Assembly: GCF_003367375.1 (NCBI RefSeq)
Contig: NZ_CP031416.1
Coordinates: 1,867,501 to 1,931,500 of the forward strand
Length of the DNA: 64,000 nt
Direction: 5' to 3'
Origin: Gallaecimonas mangrovi
GTDB taxonomy: Bacteria; Pseudomonadota; Gammaproteobacteria; Enterobacterales; Gallaecimonadaceae
In this document: positions 45,006 through 53,240 of the stretch, piece after piece
Layout of the letters: every line of letters begins with the position of its first letter
How positions within the stretch are numbered: the first letter of the stretch is position 1
The notes under the pieces: generated by a model
Told to the model about the DNA's origin: nothing
Databases searched by the model: none
Seen by the model: the letters and a program-made list of their open reading frames with translations, nothing else
Program-made: the position numbers and the translations under genes

Positions 45006-45503
45006 ATGGAATTTCGTGAGCACCAGTTAAGTATGAGCGTCCTGATGACGCCGGATATGGCTAACTTTTCCGGCAAGGTGCATGGGGGCGAATTGCTGTC
45101 TTACCTGGATAAGGTGGCCTATGCCTGCGCTAGCCGTTATGCCGGTTCTTATGTGGTGACCTTGTCGGTTGACCGGGTGATGTTCCGGCAACCTATCAAT
45201 GTTGGTGAACTGGTCACCTTTTTGGCGTCGGTGAATTTTACCGGCCGCACTTCGATGGAAGTGGGTATTAAAGTGATCACCGAAGACATTCGCAGCCGGG
45301 TAGTGCGCCATACCAACAGCTGCTACTTCACCATGGTGGCCGTGGACGAAGAGGGTAAGCCGTTACCAGTGCCGCCATTGGTGCCTGCCAGTGCGGAAGA
45401 GAAGGAACGTTTTGAAGCTGCCAAGTTAAGGCGCAAGCTGCTACACGACCAAGAAGCCGCCCATGAGGCCATTAAAAAAGAAGTTCAACAGTTGGATTTG
45501 TAA
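45006..45503 (+). CDS. Acyl-CoA thioesterase, hotdog fold (YciA/ACOT family)
   Basis: Hydrolyses acyl-CoA. 165 residues. The hotdog helix and active-site region MANFSGKVHGGELLSYLDKVAYACASRYAGSYVVTLSVDRVMFRQP contains the conserved Asn and Gly-Lys-Val-His-Gly-Gly and the Asp typical of this family; then TGRTSMEVGIKV. The C-terminal 35 residues are a charged helix. The stop overlaps the next ATG (TAATG), the first of three overlapping genes. Confidence 0.85.
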   Translation: MEFREHQLSMSVLMTPDMANFSGKVHGGELLSYLDKVAYACASRYAGSYVVTLSVDRVMFRQPINVGELVTFLASVNFTGRTSMEVGIKVITEDIRSRVVRHTNSCYFTMVAVDEEGKPLPVPPLVPASAEEKERFEAAKLRRKLLHDQEAAHEAIKKEVQQLDL

Positions 45504-45880
45504 TGAAAAAAATCGCGACGCTGCTGTTTTTGTTTGTGGCTTGGCCGGTATTGGCGTTGCCCAACATTGTGCTCGACCGCCATGTTGAAGATGTCAATCA
45601 GGACGGCTGTAAGCCCCCAAAAATCGCAGCGATCGCGCATCTGTTGAAATACGGCGTGCCCGTTACTTTGGCCGATGTGCAGCAGCAATATTCCACCACC
45701 GGTTGCGCTGTCAAAGGCACTGTCACCGAAAACGGCAAGACGAGGGGGTTTCGCTTTGAATTTGGCGGCATCCTCTATTTTGACGACGGTAAAATTTTGG
45801 CCTGTGGGCAGCAATGCTGCGATGGCAACTTTGTTTATTGCACCTATGAACCGGCAGTAAGAGAAGATGGCGATGGCTAG
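45503..45880 (+). CDS. Small secreted cysteine-rich protein of unknown function
   Basis: 125 residues with a signal peptide (hydrophobic residues 4-18, cleavage near LALP). The mature part has six cysteines (36, 68, 101, 105, 106, 113), enough for three disulfides, and a FRFEFGGILYFDDGKI beta hairpin. No family is recognised. It overlaps the thioesterase stop by one base and the next gene by 14 bases, so all three are probably cotranslated although their products lie in different compartments. Confidence 0.65.
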   Translation: MKKIATLLFLFVAWPVLALPNIVLDRHVEDVNQDGCKPPKIAAIAHLLKYGVPVTLADVQQQYSTTGCAVKGTVTENGKTRGFRFEFGGILYFDDGKILACGQQCCDGNFVYCTYEPAVREDGDG

Positions 45881-46196
45881 CCTAGCCGCAACCCCAAAAC
45901 CGCCTTATTACGCCGTGATTTTTACGTCGCTGCGCAGTGATGCGGATGACGGCTACGGCGATATGGCTGACAAAATGCTTGAGCTTGCCCAAAACCAGCC
46001 GGGTTTTTTAGGTGTAGAGTCGGCAAGGGAAGGACTTGGTATTACGGTGTCTTATTGGCAAAACCTTGAAGCGATTGCCAACTGGAAACACCATGTTGAA
46101 CATGTCGCCGCGCAAAAGCTTGGCCGTGAAAAATGGTACAGCGCTTTTAAAACCCGCATTGCTAAGGTGGAAAGGGATTACGCATTCGAACAATAA
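45867..46196 (+). CDS. Antibiotic-biosynthesis-monooxygenase (ABM) fold protein, YqjZ-like
   Basis: A 109-residue dimeric ferredoxin-like fold. YYAVIFTSLRSDADDGYGDMADKMLELAQNQPGFLGVESARE and ITVSYWQNLEAIANWKHHVEH are typical ABM segments (Trp and His near the pocket). Members include small monooxygenases and many of unknown role, so no substrate is claimed. ATG at 45867 or 45873; both lie within the end of the cysteine-rich gene. Ends at a bidirectional terminator facing metG. Confidence 0.78.
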   Translation: MAMASLAATPKPPYYAVIFTSLRSDADDGYGDMADKMLELAQNQPGFLGVESAREGLGITVSYWQNLEAIANWKHHVEHVAAQKLGREKWYSAFKTRIAKVERDYAFEQ

Positions 46197-46221
46197 AAAA
46201 CCGCCCTTAGGGCGGTTTTTT
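46195..46221. terminator. Bidirectional terminator between the ABM gene and metG
   Basis: AAAAAACCGCC (46195-46205) with GGCGGTTTTTT (46211-46221), five-base loop; T runs on both strands. Confidence 0.85.
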
Positions 46222-46225
46222 TGGC

Positions 46226-48235
46226 TTATTTTACCCGCATACCGGGTTTGGCGCCGTCGTCGGGGCTGAGCACCCACAAGTCTTTGCCGCCGGGGCCGGC
46301 GGCCAGCACCATGCCTTCGCTCATACCAAACTTCATTTTACGGGGCGCAAGGTTGGCAACCATTACCGTAAGCTTACCTTCTAGTTCTGCCGGATCGTAA
46401 GCCGACTTGATGCCCGCAAAAACCTGCCGGGTTTCACCGTCTAAATCGAGCTCTAAGCGCAGCAGCTTATCAGCACCTTTAACGTGCTCGGCTTTGGCAA
46501 TGCGGACAATGCGCAGGTCGACTTTGGCAAAATCGTCATAAGCAATTTCGGGGCTGATGGGGTCATCAGCCAAAGGCCCAGTCACTTTTTTGGCCATGCT
46601 TTCTTTCGAGGATTCCACCATTGCTTCAACCTTGGCAGGCTCAATGCGGCTCATCATCGCTTTAAAGGGGTTAATGGCGCAGCCGGTTAACAGTTCGCCG
46701 CGGTTGTGCCAGTGCAGTTCCACATCCAGGAAGGCCTCAACCTTTTTCGCCAGTTCCGGCAGTACCGGTTTGAGGTAGGTCACCAATACTCGGAACAAAT
46801 TCAGGCTTAAGGTACACACTTCATGTGCCTGGGCCAGGGTGTCGTCGTTTTTCACCAGTACCCAAGGGGCTGTGTCGGCAATATAGACGTTGGCTTTGTC
46901 GGCCAGCGCCATGATGTCGCGCACGGCGCGGCCAAATTCGCGGCCCTCAAAGGCCTTGGCAATATCGTCGCCTTTGGCCACAAACTCATCGAACAAGGCA
47001 GTATTAATGTTTTCTGCCAGCTTGCCATCGAAGCGTTTGGTGATAAAACCGGCGGTACGGGAGGCAATGTTCACCAACTTGCCGACCAGGTCTGAATTTA
47101 CCCGTTGGGTGAAATCTTCCAGGCTCAAATCCAAATCGTCGATACGGTTAGACAACTTGGCGGCGTAGTAATAACGCAGGTATTCCGGATCTAAATGATC
47201 CAGATAGGTGCGGGCCTTAATAAAGGTGCCGCGGGATTTTGACATCTTGGCGCCGTTAACGGTGACATAACCGTGGGCAAAGACGTTGGTGGGCTTGCGA
47301 AGATTGGCGCCTTCCAGCATGGCTGGCCAGAACAGGCTGTGAAAGTAGATGATGTCTTTACCGATGAAGTGATACACCTCGGCGTCAGAGTCTGCTTTCC
47401 AAAATTCATCAAAGTTAAGGCCGGTTTTGGCGCAAAGCGCTTTAAAAGACGCTAGGTAACCAATAGGAGCGTCCAGCCAGACATAAAAGAACTTGCCAGG
47501 CGCACCGGGAATTTCAAAACCAAAATAAGGCGCGTCGCGGGAGATGTCCCAGCGGGCAAGACCCTGCTCAAACCATTCTTTAAGCTTGTTGGCCATTTCT
47601 TCTTGCAAGGAGCCGGAAGTGATCCAGCCCTTTAGCATGTCACTAAAGGCGGGCAGGTCGAAAAAGTAATGCACTGAGTCTTTAAGCTCAGGGGTAGCAC
47701 CCGACACCACCGACTTGGGATCTTTCAGATCGGTTGGCTGATAGGTAGCGCCACAAACTTCGCAGTTATCACCGTTTTGATCTTCAGCGCCACACTTGGG
47801 GCAGGTGCCTTTCACAAAGCGGTCTGGCAGGAACATCTGTTCTTTGGGGTCAAACAACTGCGAGATGGTTTCGGTTTTGATGTAACCGCCGTCATTGAGA
47901 CGGTTGTAGATCATCGCCGACAGCTCACGGTTCTCTTCACTGTGGGTGCTGTGGTACTGGTCAAAACCGATATGGAAACCGGCAAAATCGGCCTGGTGCT
48001 CCACATTGGTTTTGGCGATCATTTCTTCCGGCGTAATACCTTGTTCGCGCGCTTTAAGCATGATTGGGGTGCCGTGAGCGTCGTCTGCGCAGACGTAATA
48101 GGTTTCATTGCCACGCAGTTTTTGAAAACGGACCCAAATATCGGTCTGGATATATTCCAGCATATGGCCCAAGTGGATAGGACCATTGGCATAGGGCAGG
48201 GCGCTGGTAACCAGAATGCGGCGCGAATTAGCCAT
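46226..48235 (-). CDS. metG: Methionyl-tRNA synthetase
   Basis: Charges tRNA-Met. 669 residues. HIGH-type signature [17 protein letters not shown] near residue 13, zinc-binding knuckle [18 protein letters not shown] near 145-162, KMSKS-type loop [11 protein letters not shown] near 332, anticodon-binding domain, and a C-terminal EMAPII/Trbp111-like tRNA-binding domain ([26 protein letters not shown] and later [19 protein letters not shown]). Length equals the E. coli dimeric form. Divergent from apbC, the usual neighbour. Confidence 0.97.
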   Translation of the reverse strand: MANSRRILVTSALPYANGPIHLGHMLEYIQTDIWVRFQKLRGNETYYVCADDAHGTPIMLKAREQGITPEEMIAKTNVEHQADFAGFHIGFDQYHSTHSEENRELSAMIYNRLNDGGYIKTETISQLFDPKEQMFLPDRFVKGTCPKCGAEDQNGDNCEVCGATYQPTDLKDPKSVVSGATPELKDSVHYFFDLPAFSDMLKGWITSGSLQEEMANKLKEWFEQGLARWDISRDAPYFGFEIPGAPGKFFYVWLDAPIGYLASFKALCAKTGLNFDEFWKADSDAEVYHFIGKDIIYFHSLFWPAMLEGANLRKPTNVFAHGYVTVNGAKMSKSRGTFIKARTYLDHLDPEYLRYYYAAKLSNRIDDLDLSLEDFTQRVNSDLVGKLVNIASRTAGFITKRFDGKLAENINTALFDEFVAKGDDIAKAFEGREFGRAVRDIMALADKANVYIADTAPWVLVKNDDTLAQAHEVCTLSLNLFRVLVTYLKPVLPELAKKVEAFLDVELHWHNRGELLTGCAINPFKAMMSRIEPAKVEAMVESSKESMAKKVTGPLADDPISPEIAYDDFAKVDLRIVRIAKAEHVKGADKLLRLELDLDGETRQVFAGIKSAYDPAELEGKLTVMVANLAPRKMKFGMSEGMVLAAGPGGKDLWVLSPDDGAKPGMRVK

Positions 48236-48390
48236 CTTGCTTGCTCTTGATTGCTTTGGTGATTGAAGGCCGACAGTTTACGCGAAATTCGTGGTCCGTT
48301 GAACTGAAGTTCGCCTGTAGCCGACGTTGATTTTTAAGCGCTAGCTGGCCGATGCTAAACTCAATGCAACTTTTAGAGCCTTGAACTGCC
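48236..48390. promoter_or_regulatory. metG/apbC divergent promoter region
   Basis: 155 bases between the divergent genes, which should hold both promoters; I did not identify a confident box pair. Confidence 0.4.
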
Positions 48391-49425
48391 ATGCCTTTTT
48401 TCAGTAAACCCGCAAAAGTCACCTTAGCAACGGTGTTATGCCCGTTGACCGCCAAGCCCATTGAAGAGGTGGCGCTGGCCATTGAAGACACCCCAGACAA
48501 GTTAACCCTTAAGATGCCGTATCCGGTTGAGGCCTTTGCCTCTGAACTGGAGGAGAGCTTAAAGCCGCTGCTTGCGGGCCGCACTTTGCACCTGGAGGGC
48601 GAATTGGGGGCTTATGCCAAGCCGCTTGGTAAGGTGAAAAACCTCATCGCAGTTGCTTCCGGTAAAGGCGGCGTGGGTAAATCGACCACCACCGTTAACC
48701 TGGCGTTGGCGTTAAAAGAGCTTGGGCTTAAGGTGGGGGTGCTCGATGCCGACCTTTTTGGCCCGTCGCTACCAATGCTGCTTGGCACCCGAGGCCAACA
48801 CCCCGACAGCACCGATGGCAAAACCATGCAGCCCATCGCCGCTTTTGGGCTTGCTACCCAATCGGTTGGCTACCTGGTGGATGACAACGACGCCGCCGTT
48901 TGGCGAGGCCCCATGGCCAGTACCGCCTTGTTGCAGCTGGTTAATGAAACCCATTGGCCACAGCTTGATGTGCTGCTAATCGATATGCCACCTGGCACTG
49001 GCGACATTCAGCTAACGGTATCGCAAAAGCTGCCTTTGGCCGGCGCTGTCATTGTTACCACCCCGCAAGATTTAGCCCTGAGTGATGCTGTAAAAGGTAT
49101 CGCCATGTTTAATAAGGTGGATGTTAGCGTACTGGGCGTTATTGAAAACATGAGTTACCACCAATGCAGCCATTGCGGCCACAAGGAGCCTTTGTTTGGT
49201 GAAAAGGGCGGGCATAAGCTTGCTGAGCAGCGCAACTTGCCACTGCTGGGCGCCATTCCGCTGGCTGTTGCCATTCGCCATTGCAGCGACCATGGCCAGC
49301 CGGTGGTGGTGGCTGAACCCGAGAGCGAACATGCCCACGCCTATTTGCAAAGTGCCCGGCAGTTATTGGTGCAGTTGCTCAAAAGACCGCTAAAGCCTGC
49401 CGCAATCGACGTCAAAATGGTGTAG
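48391..49425 (+). CDS. apbC: Iron-sulfur cluster carrier protein ApbC (Mrp)
   Basis: P-loop ATPase that carries [4Fe-4S] clusters to target proteins. 344 residues: a short N-terminal region replacing the DUF59 domain, a deviant Walker [18 protein letters not shown] near residue 90, [34 protein letters not shown], and the [11 protein letters not shown] cysteine pair (near 253-256) that binds the bridging cluster in the dimer. apbC next to metG is the enterobacterial layout. Followed by udk with a short gap. Confidence 0.93.
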   Translation: MPFFSKPAKVTLATVLCPLTAKPIEEVALAIEDTPDKLTLKMPYPVEAFASELEESLKPLLAGRTLHLEGELGAYAKPLGKVKNLIAVASGKGGVGKSTTTVNLALALKELGLKVGVLDADLFGPSLPMLLGTRGQHPDSTDGKTMQPIAAFGLATQSVGYLVDDNDAAVWRGPMASTALLQLVNETHWPQLDVLLIDMPPGTGDIQLTVSQKLPLAGAVIVTTPQDLALSDAVKGIAMFNKVDVSVLGVIENMSYHQCSHCGHKEPLFGEKGGHKLAEQRNLPLLGAIPLAVAIRHCSDHGQPVVVAEPESEHAHAYLQSARQLLVQLLKRPLKPAAIDVKMV

Positions 49426-49468
49426 ACTCGCCGCAATTTTTTGCCAGGTAGCTTGGATAGAAACCGCT

Positions 49469-50098
49469 ATGGATAACCCTTGCGTCATTATCGGTATTGC
49501 TGGTGCTTCGGCATCGGGCAAGTCCCTTATCGCCAGAACCATCTACAACGAACTTAAGGCCGAAGTAGGGCGCGACGAAATTGCGGTAATAACCGAAGAC
49601 AGCTACTACCGTGACCAAAGCCATTTGTCGATGGAGGAGCGGGTAAAAACCAACTACGACCACCCGCAAGCCTTTGAACACGACTTGCTGGTGCAGCAGC
49701 TTAAAATGCTAAAAGAAGGCAAGCCGGTGGCGGTGCCGGAATATTCCTATGAAGAGCATACCCGCAAGACCAGCACTCACACCGTAACACCGAAAAAGGT
49801 CATTATTCTTGAGGGGATTTTGCTGTTATCTTACAAGCCCTTACGCGACATGCTGCAAGCGTCGGTGTTTGTAGATGCGCCCTTGGATATCTGCCTGATG
49901 CGCCGCCTGGTCAGAGACGTAGCCGACCGCGGCCGCACCATGGAGTCGGTATTGAAACAATATATGGACACCGTGCGGCCGATGTTTTTACAGTTCATTG
50001 AGCCATCCAAGCAGTATGCCGATATCATAGTGCCCCGTGGTGGTAAGAACCGCATCGCCATCGATATGCTCAAAGCAAAGATCCGTCAGCACCTTTAG
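49469..50098 (+). CDS. udk: Uridine/cytidine kinase
   Basis: Phosphorylates uridine and cytidine with GTP or ATP (pyrimidine salvage). 209 residues. P-loop [17 protein letters not shown] near residue 10, [26 protein letters not shown] with the nucleoside-binding Asp, and [24 protein letters not shown] lid. Ten bases ahead of dcd, another pyrimidine enzyme, as in E. coli. Confidence 0.95.
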   Translation: MDNPCVIIGIAGASASGKSLIARTIYNELKAEVGRDEIAVITEDSYYRDQSHLSMEERVKTNYDHPQAFEHDLLVQQLKMLKEGKPVAVPEYSYEEHTRKTSTHTVTPKKVIILEGILLLSYKPLRDMLQASVFVDAPLDICLMRRLVRDVADRGRTMESVLKQYMDTVRPMFLQFIEPSKQYADIIVPRGGKNRIAIDMLKAKIRQHL

Positions 50099-50108
50099 GA
50101 ACCAACCC

Positions 50109-50696
50109 ATGCGCCTGTGTGACACCCATATCGAAGAATATCTGGCCGATGGCCGCATTAAAATAGAGCCGGCTCCAGGCAAAGACGCCATTAGTGGCGT
50201 CAGTGTCGACGTGCGGCTAGGCGATCGTTTCCGGGTGTTTAATGGTTACACCGCGCCTTACATTGACTTGTCGGGCCCGCGTAGCGAAGTTAACGGCGCC
50301 CTTGAGCGGGTGATGAGCGATGAAATTATCATCGCCGACGGCGACGCCTTTTTCCTGCACCCCGGTGAACTGGCGCTGGCGGTAACCTATGAATCGGTTA
50401 CCTTGCCTGATGATATCGTCGGTTGGCTTGACGGCCGCTCATCATTGGCGCGGCTCGGGCTGATGGTGCACGTTACCGCCCATCGTATTGACCCGGGTTG
50501 GTCTGGGCGCATTGTGCTGGAGTTTTACAACTCTGGTAAGCTGCCGTTAGCCCTTCGCCCTCACATGAAAATTGGGGCGCTTAATTTTGAAACCCTGTCC
50601 GCGCCAGCGGCTCGGCCCTATAACAAACGCCTGGATGCCAAATACAAGGACCAGCAAGGCGCTGTGGCTAGCCGCATCGACCAAGACAGTAAGTAA
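50109..50696 (+). CDS. dcd: dCTP deaminase
   Basis: Converts dCTP to dUTP, the main dTTP precursor route in enterobacteria. 195 residues from the ATG at 50109 with AGGAACC upstream; the longer frame overlaps udk. Conserved [17 protein letters not shown], the active-site [43 protein letters not shown] with catalytic Glu and Arg-Ser-Ser, and C-terminal [21 protein letters not shown]. Confidence 0.96.
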   Translation: MRLCDTHIEEYLADGRIKIEPAPGKDAISGVSVDVRLGDRFRVFNGYTAPYIDLSGPRSEVNGALERVMSDEIIIADGDAFFLHPGELALAVTYESVTLPDDIVGWLDGRSSLARLGLMVHVTAHRIDPGWSGRIVLEFYNSGKLPLALRPHMKIGALNFETLSAPAARPYNKRLDAKYKDQQGAVASRIDQDSK

Positions 50697-50703
50697 GTAG
50701 CCC

Positions 50704-51120
50704 ATGCTCGAGATCTCCAGCCGGGTGATTATCCCGGCTCATGAACTGCAATTTTCGGCCCAGCGTTCACAAGGCGCCGGCGGCCAGCACGTCAACACCA
50801 CCGATTCATCGGTGCTGCTTAAATTCAATTTTGAAGACTCACAAAGCCTGCCTGATATCTACAAAGAAGGCCTAAGGCGAATGAGTTCGCATCTGGTGCA
50901 CGGCCCCTTGGTGGTGATTAAAGCCCAAGAGCATCGTTCCCAGCATATGAACCGCGAAGTGGCGCTAGAAAGGCTAAAAGAGCTGGTGATTAAAGCCGGG
51001 CACCGGCCCAAGGTACGCCGTGCCACCCGGCCTACCCGCGCTTCTAAAGAACGGCGCATTCAGGCGAAAAAAGGCCGCGCTGATGTGAAGTCCAAAAGGG
51101 GCAGGGTAAAGCTGGACTAA
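50704..51120 (+). CDS. arfB: Peptidyl-tRNA hydrolase ArfB (YaeJ), ribosome rescue
   Basis: Codon-independent release factor that frees ribosomes stalled on broken mRNA. 138 residues. The GGQ motif (26-28, in QRSQGAGGQHVNTTDSSV) hydrolyses the peptidyl-tRNA; the basic C-terminal tail (RRATRPTRASKERRIQAKK and beyond) enters the empty mRNA channel. Follows dcd by seven bases. Confidence 0.94.
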   Translation: MLEISSRVIIPAHELQFSAQRSQGAGGQHVNTTDSSVLLKFNFEDSQSLPDIYKEGLRRMSSHLVHGPLVVIKAQEHRSQHMNREVALERLKELVIKAGHRPKVRRATRPTRASKERRIQAKKGRADVKSKRGRVKLD

Positions 51121-51189
51121 CCCGCGACCTGGGTTTGGTACAGTGCTAAAAAGGCGGCTATGGTCTGAAAAAGATCAGAGGATGCCGCC

Positions 51190-51948
51190 ATGAGTTTTTA
51201 CAACCATCCCCAGCACTTTAGCCGTACCAATTTGGCCCACCTAAGCACACTTGCCAGCAGTCTTGGCGAAAAGCAATTTCCAGGAACCGTGGTTGACGCC
51301 GGCGATTTGCGGTTGGGCATTGATATCAATCCCCGGCACCTGATTGTGGTTGTCCATAGCGATGAAACCAACACCCGCGACTGGGCAACCGATCTGCAGG
51401 CGCAGCGCCAGCCATGGCCGGCTAAAATGCCGCTGGGTTTTGTGCACCAAGGTTTTCTAAGGCAAGCGCAAACATTGCTGCCGTTACTGACACCCATACT
51501 CTCCAAACAGCTCAAAAGCGGCACCGCGCTGTGGCTTGCTGGCCACGGCATTGGCGGCGCTGTTGCCTCGGTGCTAGCCGCCATTTTGGCGCTGGATAAA
51601 AACATCGAACTGGCCGGGCTTTGCACCTTTGGCTGCCCAAGGGTCTTTGATAACCAACTGGCTGCAGCCCTTGAAGCCTTGCTGGGCGAGCGTTACTGGC
51701 GCGTCGTGAACGACCAGGATGTCATTACCCGCCTGCCACCAAGGTGTTTTGGCTATCGCCACGGCGGCCAGTTAAGTTACTTTGACAGTACCGGTGATTT
51801 ACATTTAACCGGCGCTGAACGTTGGTGGGGCGGATTTTGGGATCGATGCCAGTATCATGGCCAGTGGCTTTTTGCTAAAGATATGAAAGACATCAACGAA
51901 CATGCTGTTGATGAATATCAGCTACTGAGTTTAGGGAGCAAGCTGTGA
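51190..51948 (+). CDS. Class 3 lipase-like protein lacking the nucleophile serine
   Basis: Alpha/beta-hydrolase of 252 residues related to fungal-type lipase_3 proteins. LIVVVHSDETNTRDWATDLQAQ and GFVHQGFLRQAQTLLPLL match the N-terminal fold; CTFGCPRVFDN and VVNDQDVITRLPP hold the acidic residue (Asp177), and KDINEHAVDEY the C-terminal His. The elbow, normally GHSLGG, reads GHGIGG (118-123), with Gly120 in place of the catalytic Ser. It therefore should not hydrolyse esters by the usual mechanism. It overlaps the DUF2007-like gene by 4 bp, hinting at a joint role. No signal peptide. Confidence 0.75.
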   Translation: MSFYNHPQHFSRTNLAHLSTLASSLGEKQFPGTVVDAGDLRLGIDINPRHLIVVVHSDETNTRDWATDLQAQRQPWPAKMPLGFVHQGFLRQAQTLLPLLTPILSKQLKSGTALWLAGHGIGGAVASVLAAILALDKNIELAGLCTFGCPRVFDNQLAAALEALLGERYWRVVNDQDVITRLPPRCFGYRHGGQLSYFDSTGDLHLTGAERWWGGFWDRCQYHGQWLFAKDMKDINEHAVDEYQLLSLGSKL

Positions 51949-52256
51949 CGGAAACGCTGCTTTATACCGCTGCCAATACCATTGAGGCCCACCTGCTAAA
52001 AGGATTACTGGCCGGGGAAGGGATCAAGGTGCGTATTGATAACGACTTTTTGATGGGCGCGGTTGGCGACCTGCCCACGGATGTGCAACAGATCCGGCTG
52101 TGGTGTTATCACCATCACCTCTCTGAAGCCAAAGCGGTGTTAGACGGCTATTTTAATCACAGTGGCCATGACTGGTATTGCGGGCAATGCGGTGAACATA
52201 ACGGCAGTGCCTTTGAAGTTTGCTGGCACTGCCAGGCGCCTCGAAAGCAGGGATAA
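51945..52256 (+). CDS. DUF2007-like protein with C-terminal zinc ribbon
   Basis: 103 residues. The N-terminal part (LLYTAANTIEAHLLKGLLAGEGIKVRIDNDFLMGAVGDLPTD) is a DUF2007-type small signal-transduction-like domain, and the C-terminal part carries a zinc-ribbon or RanBP2-like pair WYCGQCG and VCWHCQ. The start is GTG at 51945 with GGGAG upstream, overlapping the lipase-like stop by 4 bp (GTGA). Function unknown; the zinc ribbon suggests binding to protein or RNA. Confidence 0.78.
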   Translation: MTETLLYTAANTIEAHLLKGLLAGEGIKVRIDNDFLMGAVGDLPTDVQQIRLWCYHHHLSEAKAVLDGYFNHSGHDWYCGQCGEHNGSAFEVCWHCQAPRKQG

Positions 52257-52282
52257 AAAAGGCGTCCGAAGACGCCTTTTTT
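52255..52282. terminator. Bidirectional terminator between the DUF2007-like gene and cnoX
   Basis: AAAAAAGGCGTC (52255-52266) with GACGCCTTTTTT (52271-52282), four-base CGAA loop; ends exactly at the cnoX stop. Confidence 0.9.
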
Positions 52283-53136
52283 TAATAGAGCAAACTAAAG
52301 AGTTGGCGCCGGTATTTCGCCGCCAGTGCATTACCTTGACCAAGGGCGGAGAGAATGTCCAAACAGGTTTTCTTCGCTTCCCCATCCTGGAAATTCAAGT
52401 CGGTGCGCAAAATGGTCATCAAACTGTCCAGCGCTTCTTCGTTACGGCCGGCCGCATGCAGTTGCACCGCTAATTTTAGGCGCAGCGCGTTGTCGTCTGG
52501 ATTTTCGGCCAGGGCGTCGGTAAGGGAGCGAATTTCGGGCGTATCGGCGGCATCCTTTTTAAGCTGCAATTCAGAGAGCAGGCCTTTGTAGTCTGCGTCT
52601 TGGTCTTTCATGGCAATGGTGCCAAGCAGCTGTTCGGCTTCGTCCAGGCGGTTTTCCTGCAGGTAGGCATGAATCAGCGCCAGTTTCACCGGGTGCGGGT
52701 CCTGGGCGGTTTGCATCGCCTGGCTGAGCTTCGCGATAGCCTCAGCGGTGTTGCCCGCTTCCAGCAAGGCAAGGCCAGCTTCAAAGTCTGGGTCTAGCGG
52801 CGCTTCGACATGTTTGTCCAGCATTTGCGCCACGGCGTCTTTGGTTTGCGGCCCGGCCAAACCGTCAACAGGGCGGCCATCTCTAACCAGATATAAGGTG
52901 GGCACCGCCTGAATTTGAAACTGTGCGGCCAACATTTGTTCGGCATTACAGTCAACCTTGGCCAGGGTAAAGCCACCTTGATACTCGTTGGCAAGGTCGG
53001 CCAAGGCGGGGCTTAAGCTGTCGCAGGGTTCATGGCCTTGAACGTAAAAAAACACCAACACCGGCTGGTGGCTTGACGCCTCCAGTATCACTTGCTGGAA
53101 GTTTTCGGACGTGACATCAACTATGTACTGGCTCAT
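52282..53136 (-). CDS. cnoX: Chaperedoxin CnoX (YbbN), thioredoxin-like co-chaperone with TPR repeats
   Basis: Protects proteins from oxidative over-aggregation and hands them to GroEL/DnaK in E. coli. 284 residues: thioredoxin fold (about 1-110), then TPR-like repeats ([72 protein letters not shown]). The redox site is HEPC (35-38), keeping only the second Cys, like SQHC in E. coli CnoX, so it should not act as a dithiol oxidoreductase. Transcribed alone. Confidence 0.92.
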   Translation of the reverse strand: MSQYIVDVTSENFQQVILEASSHQPVLVFFYVQGHEPCDSLSPALADLANEYQGGFTLAKVDCNAEQMLAAQFQIQAVPTLYLVRDGRPVDGLAGPQTKDAVAQMLDKHVEAPLDPDFEAGLALLEAGNTAEAIAKLSQAMQTAQDPHPVKLALIHAYLQENRLDEAEQLLGTIAMKDQDADYKGLLSELQLKKDAADTPEIRSLTDALAENPDDNALRLKLAVQLHAAGRNEEALDSLMTILRTDLNFQDGEAKKTCLDILSALGQGNALAAKYRRQLFSLLY

Positions 53137-53240
53137 AAAGACTTTTTTTCAGAGGGCTATGCAGTGCAATATGGGGCTTGTTACTAAAAAAGCAAGGGCA
53201 GGATTGCCTGTGCTTTAGCCTTCCAACAACGGAGTACCGA

